Below, in pieces: positions 33,870-43,800 of a stretch of 64,000 nt of DNA. This DNA comes from Acidimangrovimonas sediminis (GTDB taxonomy: Bacteria > Pseudomonadota > Alphaproteobacteria > Rhodobacterales > Rhodobacteraceae): NCBI RefSeq assembly GCF_002871005.1, contig NZ_PHSN01000021.1:62001-126000 (forward strand), in the 5' to 3' direction. A program made the translations under genes and the position numbers. Numbering within the stretch: the stretch's first letter is position 1; each line of letters begins with the position of its first letter. Below the pieces are notes generated by a model. It did not search any database. It was not told where the DNA came from and saw only the letters and a list, made by a program, of their open reading frames with translations.

Positions 33870-34775
33870 TCAGGCGCGCTGCAGCTTCACGGGTTCGGTC
33901 CGCACGAGCCGCAGGAAATGTGCCATCCAAGGCTGGGCCGCGTCCTCGTCGCGCAGCGCGGCATAGAGACGGCGTGTCAGGCCCTTCTCGGTGACCGGGC
34001 GGGTCACGAAATCGCCGCTTTGCCGGCCCGCGCGCACCACCCAGTCGGGCAGCACCGCGACGCCTCGGTTCGAGGCGACCAGCATCAGGATCACCGCCGT
34101 CAGTTCCACCTCCCTCTGCGCCTTGGGTTCCAGCCGTGCCGGGGTCAGCACCTCGGTGAAGATGTCCAGTCTCGCGCGTTCCATCGGGTAGGTCAGCAGG
34201 GTCTGGTCGGTGAAATCCTCCGCCTCGACATAGGGTTTCGCGGCCAGCGGGTTGCGCGGCGAGCAGACGAAGACCGGGGCGTAGTCGAACAGCGGCTGGA
34301 AGCTGACGCCGGGCAGGTCCTCGGGGTCGGAGGAGATCACGAGGTCGATCTCCTCGCGCACCAGCGCGGGCAGGGCGTCGAAGGCAAGCCGCGGGCGGAT
34401 GTCGACATCCACCTCGGGCCAGGCGCGGCGGAAGTTCTCCAGCACCGGCAGCAGCCATTCGAAGCAGGCGTGGCATTCCATCGCGATGTGCAGCCGGCCT
34501 GCCTTGCCCTCGCGCAGCGCCCGGAACTCGGCGTCGAGCGCGTCGATCTCGGGCAGGACCTTCTGCGCAAGCCGCAGCAGGCGCTGGCCCGCCGCCGAGA
34601 GGCGCAGGGGTTTCGACCGGCGGGCGAAAAGCTCCACCCCCGCCTGTTCCTCGAGCCCCTTGATCTGGTGCGACAGCGCCGATTGGGTCATGTTCATGAG
34701 CTCTGCCGCGCGGGCGAGGCCGCCGGCTTCGTGAATTGCGCGGATCGACCGGAGGTGGCGCAGCTCGATGTGCAT
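33870..34775 (-). CDS. metR: LysR-family methionine regulator MetR
   Basis: Regulator of 301 residues. The helix-turn-helix (AAELMNMTQSALSHQIKGLE) is followed by a co-inducer domain with LHIAMECHACFEWLLPVLEN, close to the same block in E. coli MetR, which senses homocysteine. Divergent from metF, a classical MetR target. A symmetric TGAAT-15 nt-ATTCA at 34810-34834 lies in the 92-bp gap and may be a binding site, although its spacing differs from the enteric consensus. The start at 34775 fits family alignment better than 34835. Confidence 0.88.
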   Translation of the reverse strand: MHIELRHLRSIRAIHEAGGLARAAELMNMTQSALSHQIKGLEEQAGVELFARRSKPLRLSAAGQRLLRLAQKVLPEIDALDAEFRALREGKAGRLHIAMECHACFEWLLPVLENFRRAWPEVDVDIRPRLAFDALPALVREEIDLVISSDPEDLPGVSFQPLFDYAPVFVCSPRNPLAAKPYVEAEDFTDQTLLTYPMERARLDIFTEVLTPARLEPKAQREVELTAVILMLVASNRGVAVLPDWVVRAGRQSGDFVTRPVTEKGLTRRLYAALRDEDAAQPWMAHFLRLVRTEPVKLQRA

Positions 34776-34867
34776 CTTGTGGTGGAACTCATGTTGATGA
34801 TGCGGATTATGAATTTGTCTCACGTTCGGATTCATGCGACAAGAGCTGAAATCAAAGGAGTCTCCTC

Positions 34868-35734
34868 ATGGCTACGCCCCGCGTCTCGTTCGAATTCTTC
34901 CCGCCCCAGTCGCTCGATGCGAGCTTCCGGCTGTGGGAGACCGTGCAGGCGCTGGCACCGTTGAAGCCGTCCTTCGTGTCGGTGACCTATGGCGCGGGCG
35001 GGACCACGCGGACGCTGACGCATGAGGCGGTGACGACGATCGGGAAGCAGTTCGGCCTGAACGTGGCCGCCCACCTGACCTGCGTCGAGGCGACCCGCGA
35101 GGAGACGCTGGAGATCGCGCAATCCTATGCCGATGCAGGCGTGACCGAAATCGTCGCGCTGCGTGGCGACGCGCCCAAGGGGCAGGAGAAGTTCACCGCC
35201 CACGAGGATGGCTTCGCAAGCTCGGTCGAGCTGATCGAGGCCCTGACTGCCACCGGCAATTTCAAGCTGCGGGTCGGCGCCTATCCCGAGCCGCACCCGG
35301 AGGCGGCCGATACGCTGGCAGACGTGCGCTGGCTCAAGCGCAAGATCGAGGCGGGCGCCACCTCGGCGATCACCCAGTTCTTCTTCGAGGCCGAGACCTT
35401 CCTGCGGTTCCGCGATCTTTGCGTGAAGGAGGGGATCGAGGCGCCGATCATTCCGGGCATCATGCCGATCGTGAAATGGTCGGGCGCCAAGCGGTTCGCC
35501 AAGGCCTGCGGCGCCGACGTGCCCGCCTTCCTCGACGAGGCCTTCGCCGCGGCCGAGCGCGACGGGCGTGAGGAACTGCTGGCCACGGCCGTCTGCACCG
35601 AGATGTGCGACCGGCTGATCCGCGAGGGGGTGGAGGACCTTCACTTCTACACCCTGAACCGCCCGCACCTGACCCGCGAAGTCTGCCACGCGCTGGGGGT
35701 CACCCCGGATGTCGTTCTCGAGAACGTGGCGTAA
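34868..35734 (+). CDS. metF: Methylenetetrahydrofolate reductase MetF
   Basis: FAD-dependent cytoplasmic enzyme of 288 residues that reduces 5,10-methylene-THF to 5-methyl-THF, the methyl donor for methionine. Signature blocks: VSFEFFPPQ, FVSVTYGAGGTTR, HLTCVEATREE, ALRGDAP, and AITQFFFEAETFLRF with PGIMPI. The start follows AAAGGAG. Divergent from metR and so likely controlled by it. Followed by an 8-bp GC stem at 35742-35774 with no U-run. Confidence 0.97.
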   Translation: MATPRVSFEFFPPQSLDASFRLWETVQALAPLKPSFVSVTYGAGGTTRTLTHEAVTTIGKQFGLNVAAHLTCVEATREETLEIAQSYADAGVTEIVALRGDAPKGQEKFTAHEDGFASSVELIEALTATGNFKLRVGAYPEPHPEAADTLADVRWLKRKIEAGATSAITQFFFEAETFLRFRDLCVKEGIEAPIIPGIMPIVKWSGAKRFAKACGADVPAFLDEAFAAAERDGREELLATAVCTEMCDRLIREGVEDLHFYTLNRPHLTREVCHALGVTPDVVLENVA

Positions 35735-35804
35735 GAGCGCCGGCGGGGCATTGCGCCGGGCGCGGCGCCCCGCCTAGTCTCCCCCGGTCAGAGGAGGAGA
35801 CACC

Positions 35805-36299
35805 ATGCCCGATCAGTTCTTTGCCCGTGCCTTCGAGGAGCTTCCGACCCGCGCCGACCTGGCCGGGCTTTCCGGTCTCGAATTCATGCGGGCGATCCTC
35901 GAGGGGCGGCTGTCCGGCCCCCCGATCGGGGCGCTGATGACCTATCGCCTGCACGAGGTCGAGCCGGGCCGGGTGGCGTTTCGCGGCGCCCCGGAATTCG
36001 GTCACGTGAACCCGATGGGCGGGGTGCATGGTGGCTGGTACGGCACACTGCTGGACAGCTGCATGGCCTGCGCGGTGATGACCATGCTGCCCAAGGGGCG
36101 GATCTACACCACGCTGGAGTACAAGGTGAACATCACCCGCGCGCTGCCGGTGGGGATGGAAATCGAGGCGCTGGGGGTGGTCAGCCATGCCGGACGCACG
36201 ACCGGTGTGGCCGAGGGCACGATCCGCGGCGTCGAGGACGGCAAGCTTTACGCTACCGGGTCGACCACCTGCCTGATCATGGCTGCGCCCGAAGGTTAA
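35805..36299 (+). CDS. PaaI family hotdog thioesterase
   Basis: Hotdog-fold protein of 164 residues. The family helix is in NPMGGVHGGWYGTLLDSCM (about residues 69-87), followed by YTTLEYKVNITRALP and the C-terminal TTCLI strand. Members hydrolyse acyl- or aryl-CoA thioesters. The start follows GGAGGAG. No catabolic operon surrounds it, so the physiological substrate is open. Convergent with the Kef-type antiporter gene across repeats. Confidence 0.9.
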   Translation: MPDQFFARAFEELPTRADLAGLSGLEFMRAILEGRLSGPPIGALMTYRLHEVEPGRVAFRGAPEFGHVNPMGGVHGGWYGTLLDSCMACAVMTMLPKGRIYTTLEYKVNITRALPVGMEIEALGVVSHAGRTTGVAEGTIRGVEDGKLYATGSTTCLIMAAPEG

Positions 36300-36324
36300 G
36301 GCGCCGCAGAGGGGAGAGCGGGGA

Positions 36325-36388
36325 GGGGGGCGCTGCCCCCCGTCGCGCAGGGCGCGACTCCCCCCGGGATATTTTCGCTCAGAAGAAC
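36325..36388. repeat. Intergenic repeat: GC hairpin plus GGGATATTTTC core
   Basis: A GGGGGGC-GCT-GCCCCCC hairpin (36325-36341) is followed by the core at 36361-36388 (CCCCCGGGATATTTTCGCTC then AGAAGAA). It matches 33712-33759 over both modules. It lies between convergent genes and could act as a bidirectional terminator. Confidence 0.7.
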
Positions 36389-36457
36389 CAAGGGACTGAA
36401 CAGCTGGGGCCTATGGCGTGAGGGGCCTGGATGACGCTGGCGCGCCGGGCGCCCGGG

Positions 36458-38380
36458 TCAGGCGCCGTCGACATCGACGCCGACCTTCGCGCGGTCGGGT
36501 TCGCGGTGGGGGTGGTCGTCGTCGAGTTCGTCCAGCAGGGCGGCCTCGAGCTCGGCGTCGAGTTCCTTGGCGCGGGCGATATAGGCCTCGTTCAGGTGGA
36601 TCGGTTGGCCCGAGACCCAGAGCTGGGCAAGGTCGCGGATCGCGGCGCGGTCACGCTTGTAGTATTCCTGACTGACCTTGGCGGCCTCGTATTCCGTCAG
36701 CCCCGCGTTCTCCAGCGCGTAGCGGCCGGCGCGGACCGAGCTGTCGAACATCTCGCGCACGATGTCGTCGGCGCCGGCCTGGTAAAGCTCGTACACGTGG
36801 GAACGGTCGCGGGCGCGGGCGACGATGTGGACCAGCGGGTTCACGAGGCGGGCGTGGCGCACGACCCGGAGCGCCGCATCGCGGTCGTCGACGGCGACCA
36901 CCAGCACCTCGGCCTCCTTCAGGCCGGCGGCGGTCAGAAGCTCGGTTCGGGTCGGGTCGCCGTAGAAGCCCTTGACCCCGAAGCGGCGCATCAGCTGGAT
37001 CGTCTGCATGTCCGGGTCGAGCACGACGGTTTCGATCCCGCTCATCCGGACGAGGCGGTTCACGACCTGTCCGAAGCGGCCGATGCCCGCGATGATCACG
37101 CGGCCCTTCTGGTCGATCTCGTCCTCTTCGTGGTCCGGCGCCGAGGCCTCGGTCAGGCGGCTGGCGATCAGGCCCTGGGCGAAGAACAGCACCGGGGTGA
37201 GCAGCATCGACAAGCCGATGACCAGCAGCATCACGTCGGCCAGCGGCCCGGGCAGCACCGTCTGCTGCACCGAGAAGCCGACGAGGAGGAAGCCGAACTC
37301 CCCCGCCTGGGCGAGCGAGAGGGCGAACAGCCAGCGGTCGCGCCCGGTGACCTTGAAGATCGGCGTCAGGGCGAGGAGGACCACCGCCTTGATCAGCATC
37401 ACGACAAGGGTGATGCCGAGGATCAGCAACGGTTCCGACGCCAGCACCTGAAAGTCGATCCCGGCCCCCACGGTGATGAAGAAGAGCCCCATCAGGAGCC
37501 CCTTGAACGGCTGGATGTCGGCCGAGAGTTGATGACGGAATTCCGAGTTCGCCAGCACCACGCCGGCGAGGAAGGTGCCAAGTGCGGGAGAGAGGCCGAC
37601 CAGCGTCATCAGGAAGGCGATGCCCAGCACGATCAGCAGGGCGAAGGCGGTGGAAAGTTCCGGCAGCCTTGCCTGGTGGACGAAGCGGAACACCGGCCGG
37701 GTCAGGTAATGCCCGGCCAGCACGATCGCTGCGACGATCGCCAGCGTCAGCGCGGTCACCCCCCAGGCGGGCAGGTTCTCGACCAGGCTGACGACGGGGT
37801 TGGCGGCGTGGTCCGTCGCCTTCTCGGTCACGATGCCCAGCGATTTCAGCACCGCCTCGGGCGACATGCCGTAGGCGAGGAGCGGCAGGAAGGCCAGCAT
37901 CGGCACAACCGCGATATCCTGCGTCAGAAGCACCGAGAAGGCCGAGCGCCCGCCGTTGGAGCGCATCAGGTTCTTCTCGTCCAGCGTCTGCAGCACGATC
38001 GCGGTAGAGGAAAGCGACAGGATAAGCCCCGCCGCCAGCGCCATCTTCCATTGCAGTCCCAGCACCACCGCCATGCCCATGATCAGCCCGGTGGTGGCGA
38101 TGATCTGCAACCCGCCAAGCCCGATCAGCTTGTGGCGCATGTTCCAGAGCGTTCGCGGTTCCAGTTCGAGGCCGATCAGGAACAGCATCATCACCACGCC
38201 GAATTCGGCCACGTGCTGAAGGTCGCCGGTCTCCTGCCCGGCGAGGCCCATGACCGGGCCGATGAGGATGCCGGCCGCCAGGAAACCCAGCACGGAGCCG
38301 AGCCCAAGTCGCACCGCGAGCGGCACCAGGATCACGGCGCTGAGCAGGTAGAGGCTGGCGAGGTAGAGGGCGGATTCCAT
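36458..38380 (-). CDS. Kef-type K+/H+ antiporter with RCK domain
   Basis: Monovalent cation:proton antiporter-2 of 640 residues. An integral part of about 12-13 helices (residues 1-395) contains FLAAGILIGPV, LSLSSTAIVLQTL and LSPALGTFLAGVVLA. A cytoplasmic TrkA_N/RCK domain follows from about residue 425 (GRVIIAGIGRFGQVVNRLVR), then a charged C-terminal tail. KefB/KefC proteins release K+ in response to glutathione adducts; no separate KefF/KefG flavoprotein gene is adjacent, so the gating signal is uncertain. Confidence 0.92.
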   Translation of the reverse strand: MESALYLASLYLLSAVILVPLAVRLGLGSVLGFLAAGILIGPVMGLAGQETGDLQHVAEFGVVMMLFLIGLELEPRTLWNMRHKLIGLGGLQIIATTGLIMGMAVVLGLQWKMALAAGLILSLSSTAIVLQTLDEKNLMRSNGGRSAFSVLLTQDIAVVPMLAFLPLLAYGMSPEAVLKSLGIVTEKATDHAANPVVSLVENLPAWGVTALTLAIVAAIVLAGHYLTRPVFRFVHQARLPELSTAFALLIVLGIAFLMTLVGLSPALGTFLAGVVLANSEFRHQLSADIQPFKGLLMGLFFITVGAGIDFQVLASEPLLILGITLVVMLIKAVVLLALTPIFKVTGRDRWLFALSLAQAGEFGFLLVGFSVQQTVLPGPLADVMLLVIGLSMLLTPVLFFAQGLIASRLTEASAPDHEEDEIDQKGRVIIAGIGRFGQVVNRLVRMSGIETVVLDPDMQTIQLMRRFGVKGFYGDPTRTELLTAAGLKEAEVLVVAVDDRDAALRVVRHARLVNPLVHIVARARDRSHVYELYQAGADDIVREMFDSSVRAGRYALENAGLTEYEAAKVSQEYYKRDRAAIRDLAQLWVSGQPIHLNEAYIARAKELDAELEAALLDELDDDHPHREPDRAKVGVDVDGA

Positions 38381-38503
38381 GGGTAATTCGGGGTCCGGTC
38401 ATGCAAGGGCGAGGAAGGGCGGGCGGGGCGGGATGTGGCAACGGTGGCGGGGCGCCGGGGTGCCGGCGGTACAGGGCGGATCCCCGGGGCGCCGGGGCAG
38501 GTA

Positions 38504-38956
38504 TCAGGTCGGCAACGGCGCGTCGGGCTTGAACTGGTCCATGACGATCTGGCTTTGCACCCGGGCGACGGAGGGGTGCGGCAGGAGCGTCTGGTGAATC
38601 AGGCGGTTGAGCGCGGCGAGGTCGTCGCAATAGACCCTCAGAAGATAGTCCGCCGCACCGGTCAACGTCCATGCACTGATCACCTCGCGGCGTGCGGCAA
38701 TCAGCGCATGGAACGCTTTTGCGGCATCCGGGGCGTGGGTTGCCATTTCCACTTGCACGAAGGCCTGCACCGACAGCCCCAGCCGCGACGGGTCCAGTCG
38801 CGCGGCATAGCCGAGGATGTAGCCCTCGGCCTCCAGCCGCTGGCGCCGCCGCCCGGCCTGGCTGGGCGACAGGTTCAGAAGCTTGCCCAACGCCTCGGCG
38901 GTGAGGTGGGCGTCCTGTTGCAGGGCGGTCAGGATGCGGGAATCGGTCTGATCCAT
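38504..38956 (-). CDS. Lrp/AsnC family transcriptional regulator
   Basis: Regulator of 150 residues with an N-terminal helix-turn-helix (LTAEALGKLLNLSPSQAGRR, about 17-36) and a C-terminal RAM effector domain (GLSVQAFVQVEM, LTGAADYLLRVYC). Divergent from hpd across a 142-bp gap. Lrp-type proteins beside hpd commonly respond to aromatic amino acids, so control of tyrosine breakdown is a reasonable inference. The start at 38956 is fixed by the family N-terminus (MDQTDSRIL). Confidence 0.92.
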   Translation of the reverse strand: MDQTDSRILTALQQDAHLTAEALGKLLNLSPSQAGRRRQRLEAEGYILGYAARLDPSRLGLSVQAFVQVEMATHAPDAAKAFHALIAARREVISAWTLTGAADYLLRVYCDDLAALNRLIHQTLLPHPSVARVQSQIVMDQFKPDAPLPT

Positions 38957-39098
38957 GGAATGCGGGTTTCTCGCGTCAAATCGGCAAAGTGGTGCGTGGA
39001 ATACGCATGAACCTAGCATATGTTCCCAAAGAATGCGCGCTTTTTCCGGGGTGTCCGGGTCATGATAGGCGGAGAAACGCGAACAGGAGGTACATGCC

Positions 39099-40193
39099 AT
39101 GGGTCCTTTCCCCCATGACGCCCCGCGGGCGACGATCACCGAAGAGAACCCGGCCGGCACCGACGGCTTCGAATTCGTCGAATTCGCCCATCCCGAGCCA
39201 GAGAAGCTGCGCGAGACCTTCGCGAAGATGGGCTATGCGCTGGTCGGGCGGCACAAGTCGAAGGATGTCGAGCTTTGGCAGCAGGGCGACATCACCTACA
39301 TGCTGAACGCCGAACCCGGCACCCATGCCGCGGGCTTCATCGCCGAACATGGCCCCTGCGCGCCCTCGATGGGCTGGCGCGTGGCCGATGCGCGGCACGC
39401 CTTCGACCACGCCGTCGCCAAGGGGGCGAAACCCTATGAGGGGGCGGGCAAGGTGATGGATGTGCCGGCCATCGTGGGGATCGGTGGGTCGCTGATCTAC
39501 TTCATCGAAAACTATTACGATACCTCGCCTTACAACGAGGAGTTCGAGTGGCTTGCGCAATCCAAGCCCAAGGGTGTGGGCTTCTATTACCTGGACCACC
39601 TGACCCACAACGTCCACAAGGGCAACATGGACACGTGGTTCCGGTTCTACGGCGACATCTTCAATTTCCGCGAGATCCGGTTCTTCGACATCGAGGGCAA
39701 GTTCACCGGCCTCTATTCCCGCGCGCTGACCTCGCCCGACGGCCGCATCCGCATTCCGATCAACGAGGATCGGGGCGAGACCGGGCAGATCGTCGAATAC
39801 CTCAAGCGTTACAATGGCGAGGGGATCCAGCACATCGCGGTGGGCACCGAGGACATCTATGCCTCGGTCGACGAGATCGCCGAGAAGGGCGTGAAGTTCA
39901 TGCCCAAGCCCCCGCATGCCTATTACGAGATGAGCGCCGAGCGGGTGAAGGACCACCAGGAACCGATCGAGGCGATGGAAAAGCACGGCATCCTGATCGA
40001 CGGCGAAGGCGTGCTGGGCGGCGGCGAGACGCGGATCCTGTTGCAAATCTTCTCGCGCACCGTGATCGGGCCGATCTTCTTCGAGTTCATCCAGCGCAAG
40101 GGCGATGACGGCTTTGGCGAGGGCAACTTCCGCGCACTGTTCGAGTCGATCGAACAGGACCAGATCGAACGCGGGGTGCTCAATGCGGGCTGA
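39099..40193 (+). CDS. hpd: 4-hydroxyphenylpyruvate dioxygenase
   Basis: Fe(II) dioxygenase of 364 residues that converts 4-hydroxyphenylpyruvate to homogentisate in tyrosine breakdown. The three iron ligands of the C-terminal domain are visible: His in YLDHLTHNV, His in GIQHIAVGT and Glu in FFEFIQRKG. The final helix GFGEGNFRALFESIE gates the active site. The homogentisate-pathway genes hmgA and maiA are not in the window. Followed by a terminator at 40212. Confidence 0.97.
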   Translation: MGPFPHDAPRATITEENPAGTDGFEFVEFAHPEPEKLRETFAKMGYALVGRHKSKDVELWQQGDITYMLNAEPGTHAAGFIAEHGPCAPSMGWRVADARHAFDHAVAKGAKPYEGAGKVMDVPAIVGIGGSLIYFIENYYDTSPYNEEFEWLAQSKPKGVGFYYLDHLTHNVHKGNMDTWFRFYGDIFNFREIRFFDIEGKFTGLYSRALTSPDGRIRIPINEDRGETGQIVEYLKRYNGEGIQHIAVGTEDIYASVDEIAEKGVKFMPKPPHAYYEMSAERVKDHQEPIEAMEKHGILIDGEGVLGGGETRILLQIFSRTVIGPIFFEFIQRKGDDGFGEGNFRALFESIEQDQIERGVLNAG

Positions 40194-40211
40194 CCTGCGC
40201 CTTTGACACTG

Positions 40212-40241
40212 GGGCCGGTGCCATGGGTTGCCGGCCCTTTC
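40212..40241 (+). terminator. Terminator after hpd
   Basis: GGGCCGG (40212-40218) pairs with CCGGCCC (40231-40237), 12-nt loop, followed by TTTCGTT. It is 18 bp past the hpd stop. Confidence 0.65.
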
Positions 40242-40310
40242 GTTATCTAGGGGCGGAAGACGGGTTTCCCGGTCCGGCCACTTGGTACGCGCTGTAGCGC
40301 AGGCGGCGGG

Positions 40311-40766
40311 TCAGGCGGGGCGGCGGATCTGGAACCCGGTCTTCGATTGGGCAAAACCCGCGCCGCGGTAGAAGGCCATCACCGCGGGGTCGGTCGACCC
40401 TGCAAGCAGCATCACCTTGTAGCAGCCCGCTTGCCACGCGGCTTGTGTCGCCGCAGCGAGAACCCGCCGCCCAAGGCCCTGGCGGCGCCAGGCGCCGTGG
40501 GTCACCACGTTCTCGATAAGGGCGAAAGGCGCGGCGCCGCGGGTGAGGTTCGGCACCACGATCAGGGTGCATGCGGCAACGGGCTGGTCCTCGTCGAGAC
40601 ACAGGTAGATCGCGCTGCCGGGATAGGCGCCCAGCCGGTCGAAGGCGTCCTTGGCTGCGGCCGGGTCGGCGGGCGGATCACCGGGCGTAAGGTACGCATA
40701 AAGCGCCAGCAGGCCAGGAAGGTCGGCCGGGATGGCAGGGCGCAGGGTCACGTGGGTTTGGGTCAT
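40311..40766 (-). CDS. GNAT family N-acetyltransferase
   Basis: Acetyltransferase of 151 residues. The core beta strand and acetyl-CoA loop are AALIENVVTH-like (FALIENVVTHGAWRRQGLGR, about 85-104), followed by an alpha helix and AGSTDPAVMAFYRGAGF. The substrate is unknown. It is monocistronic between hpd and the very large gene at 40818. Confidence 0.9.
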   Translation of the reverse strand: MTQTHVTLRPAIPADLPGLLALYAYLTPGDPPADPAAAKDAFDRLGAYPGSAIYLCLDEDQPVAACTLIVVPNLTRGAAPFALIENVVTHGAWRRQGLGRRVLAAATQAAWQAGCYKVMLLAGSTDPAVMAFYRGAGFAQSKTGFQIRRPA

Positions 40767-40817
40767 GCGCCGAGGCTGGCGCAGGACGCGCGATCGGGCA
40801 AGGGGCTGTGTCCGGTC

Positions 40818-43800
40818 TCAGCCCTTCGGCATCGACAACACGACGTTGCGCCCGTTCTTCGAGTAGTAGAGCTGGTTCTCGCTGATCGCCGAGACCCGCC
40901 CGCCCTCGATCTGGTCGCCGACCTTCACCTTGACGATCTTGCCCGCCGCGGTGCGCAGCAGGGCCTGCCGGTTCGAGGAGGAGCCGAAGACCCCGATCAG
41001 GCTGAGCTGGTTGAGCTTCAGCGCGTTGTGCACCGTCGCCCGCTTTGCGACGGAGGCGTTGGTGGGCAGGTTCGGTGCGACCGAGGTCGGTTCTGGCTCG
41101 GCGTCCTGTTCGTCGGTAGAGGTCGGGGCCGAGGCGGTATCGGCCGCCGGCGGCTGTCTGGCGGCATCTGCGGCTGCAAGGGCGGCGGCCACCGTGCGCG
41201 AGAAGTCCGCGGGCCGGCCCGGCGGCACCGGTGATCGTGCAACGGCGAACTTGCTGGCATTCGGATCCGTGGCCGAGGGCTCGGGCGCGAGGAAGGACGG
41301 CAGGCCGGCATCGGCGGGGCGGTCCTTTGGACGGGCGCCGGCCAGCGCGGGGTTCGCCGGCGGCAGGGTGGAGGCGGCCGGGGAGGCTTCGGTCTGGGTG
41401 TCTCCGGTCTGGGCGGTCGATGTGCCCTCCGCACTTGCTGCCGCGCCCCCCTCTGCACCGGGGCCTTGGGCGGGCGTGGCCGCCTGCGGTGCCGCCGCCG
41501 CCGATCCCGTGGTGTCGGCTGTCTGGCTTCCGCCCGCCTGCGCATCGGTGCCTGCCGGAGCCGCGGCCTGATCGGCGCTGCCCGGCCGGGGGGGCGGCAC
41601 GACCGGCGGACGCCCGGCGAAGACGACCGCGCCGTCCGGCGTGACCGCGCCCTTTCTCGTCGGCACGACAAGGCCATCCGGCCCGAGGTCGAAATGGGTG
41701 CCGAATGCCGGTGGATTGACCGGCGCGCGGAAGCCCCGGTCGCCGCCCGCGGGCGCTATCGGCGGCATCACCGCCGTGGTGCTTGCCGTCCGGGCAGGCG
41801 CGGGCAGGTCGATCTTGCCCAGGACCGTCGGCGCAGGGGGCCTGGTCGCGGCGGGGGCGACGCGCTGGCGGCTGCCCGCGGGGACCAGCCGGGTCTGCGG
41901 ATCGGCTGGCAGAGTGAACCCGCCGCTATCGGTCGAGGGGGCTGCCTGCGGGGCGGGCTGGCCCCGCGTGGCGGCATCCGCGGGGGCGCTGGCGACAACC
42001 GTGGGCGGGGCGGCGTCCTCCTGCGCGGGGGCGGCGCTTGCGCCGGTCGCACTGGCATCGGCGGCCGGGGCTTTTTCCTGGGCTTTTTCTGGGGCGCTCT
42101 CCGGGGTCGGCGTTGGCGCGGGCGCCGCGGTGGCGCCGGACGTGGCGAGAGGTGCCGGTGCAGCGACGCCACCAGGGGCAGCGCCGGTCGTGGGCGTGGC
42201 GTCGGGGGCGGCGGCGGGCTGGACGTCGGACCCGCCAGCCTGCACGGGCGGGGACCCGGAGCTGCCTTTCGTCGGCGTCCCCGTGGCTGGCTGGGGCTCT
42301 GAGCGGGCTTCCGACCGGGCCGCTGACTGGGCCGCTGACTGGGCCTCTGACTGGGCCGGCGCCTCGGCGGTCTTGGCGGGCGCCAGCGCGGCGGTCTGCG
42401 TCGGGGCCTCCGGCGTGTCTTCGTGGTTGAACCCGATCACCGACCAGACCGCCGATATCCCGACAAGCACGACGAGCGCGACCGACAGGACGATCGCCGC
42501 GATACGCCGGCCGCCCCCCGACCGGACCGGCGCCCGGCGGGCTGCGAAGGCGGCGAAGGCTTCGGCCTGCGCCTGGGCCTGCTCCGCCGCTGAAGAGGGA
42601 GGGGGGGATGCCGGGCCGGTGCCACCCTGTGGCGACGCCTGCTTGCCGCCGCGCCGCGCCGAGGGCGAGGGGCGCAGCGTGGCCGGCGACGTGGCGGGCG
42701 GTCTGGTCTGGCCCGGTGGGGCCGCCTTCGCGGCCGGGGCGGAGACCGGCTGCATTGGCGCCGGGCGCGAGGGAGCGGGTGTCAGCGTCAGGGGCGCAGT
42801 GGCATCCGCCACTGTCGCGCGCGGTTCCCCGAGCGGTGCAAGCGCCATCGGCTCGCCGTCCGTCGCGGCCTCCTTGGCCGCCTCGCCCATGGCGACCTTC
42901 GCCGCGGCGGCCCGGCCCGGAAGGAGCGGCGTCAGGCGCCCCGTGGTCCGGCGTGCGGGCGGCGCCTCCGGCTTGCCGGCGCGACGGCGGGTCGGGGGCT
43001 TCCCGCGCGCGGCCCCGGGGCGGCCATCCTCCGGGGCGGCTGCGTCCTCGGGCGGGGTCTCGGGGCCAGTTTCGTCCTGCGGTGCGGCGGAGGCGGGGCG
43101 GCGCCGGCTGGAGAAGGTCAGACCACCCTCACCGGAGGCGTCGGGCCGCCCCGGTGCCTGCTCCGCCGGCGGGGCGGTCTCGGGTTCGGCGGCCGCTACG
43201 TTGTCGGGTGGGACGTCTGCGCTGGCTGGTGTCGCACCGGCGGGGGCCTTGCCCGTCGGCGTGTCGGTCGCCGGCGTGGCGCCAGGGTCGGGGGAAGGGT
43301 CGAGGGAAGGGTCGGTGACTGCGTCGGAAGCCGTTACGGCCGTGGGAAGAGAAGGCGCCTGTGGACCCGCGGCGCGTGCCATGCCCTGTGCGGCGCCGGC
43401 TGCCGGCGCGCGGCTGGATGTTTCCGGGGCCGTGTCTGGGCCAGGCGCGGGCGACGATGCGTCGGTGGCGGTCGTGGCGTCCGGGGTTTCCGTTCCCGCC
43501 TGGGGTGGCTGCGGATCGGCGGGGCCCGGGGCGGGCGCGGTTTCCGGGGGCTCCGTTCCTGCCTGGTGTGACTGGGGATCGGCGGATGCGGCCGCGGCTT
43601 CGGTGGCTTCGGCAGGGGCGGCGGGCGCGGGCGCCGCGGCGTCGCCCGCCACGGGATCGCTGCTCCAGGACGGGGGAAGAACCGCCTTGCCGACGATCTT
43701 CATCGTCTCGTCGTCGCGGATCACGCTTTCGCCCCGGGGCAGGGTGCGCCGGGCGTTACGGGTCTCGCCGAAGAACGGTTCCCCGGCAAAGGTCTCCGCC

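Noticed and set aside
36431-38386. A 651-codon open frame on the plus strand
   Set aside because: Antisense to the Kef-type antiporter gene; no motif, highly charged low-complexity translation.
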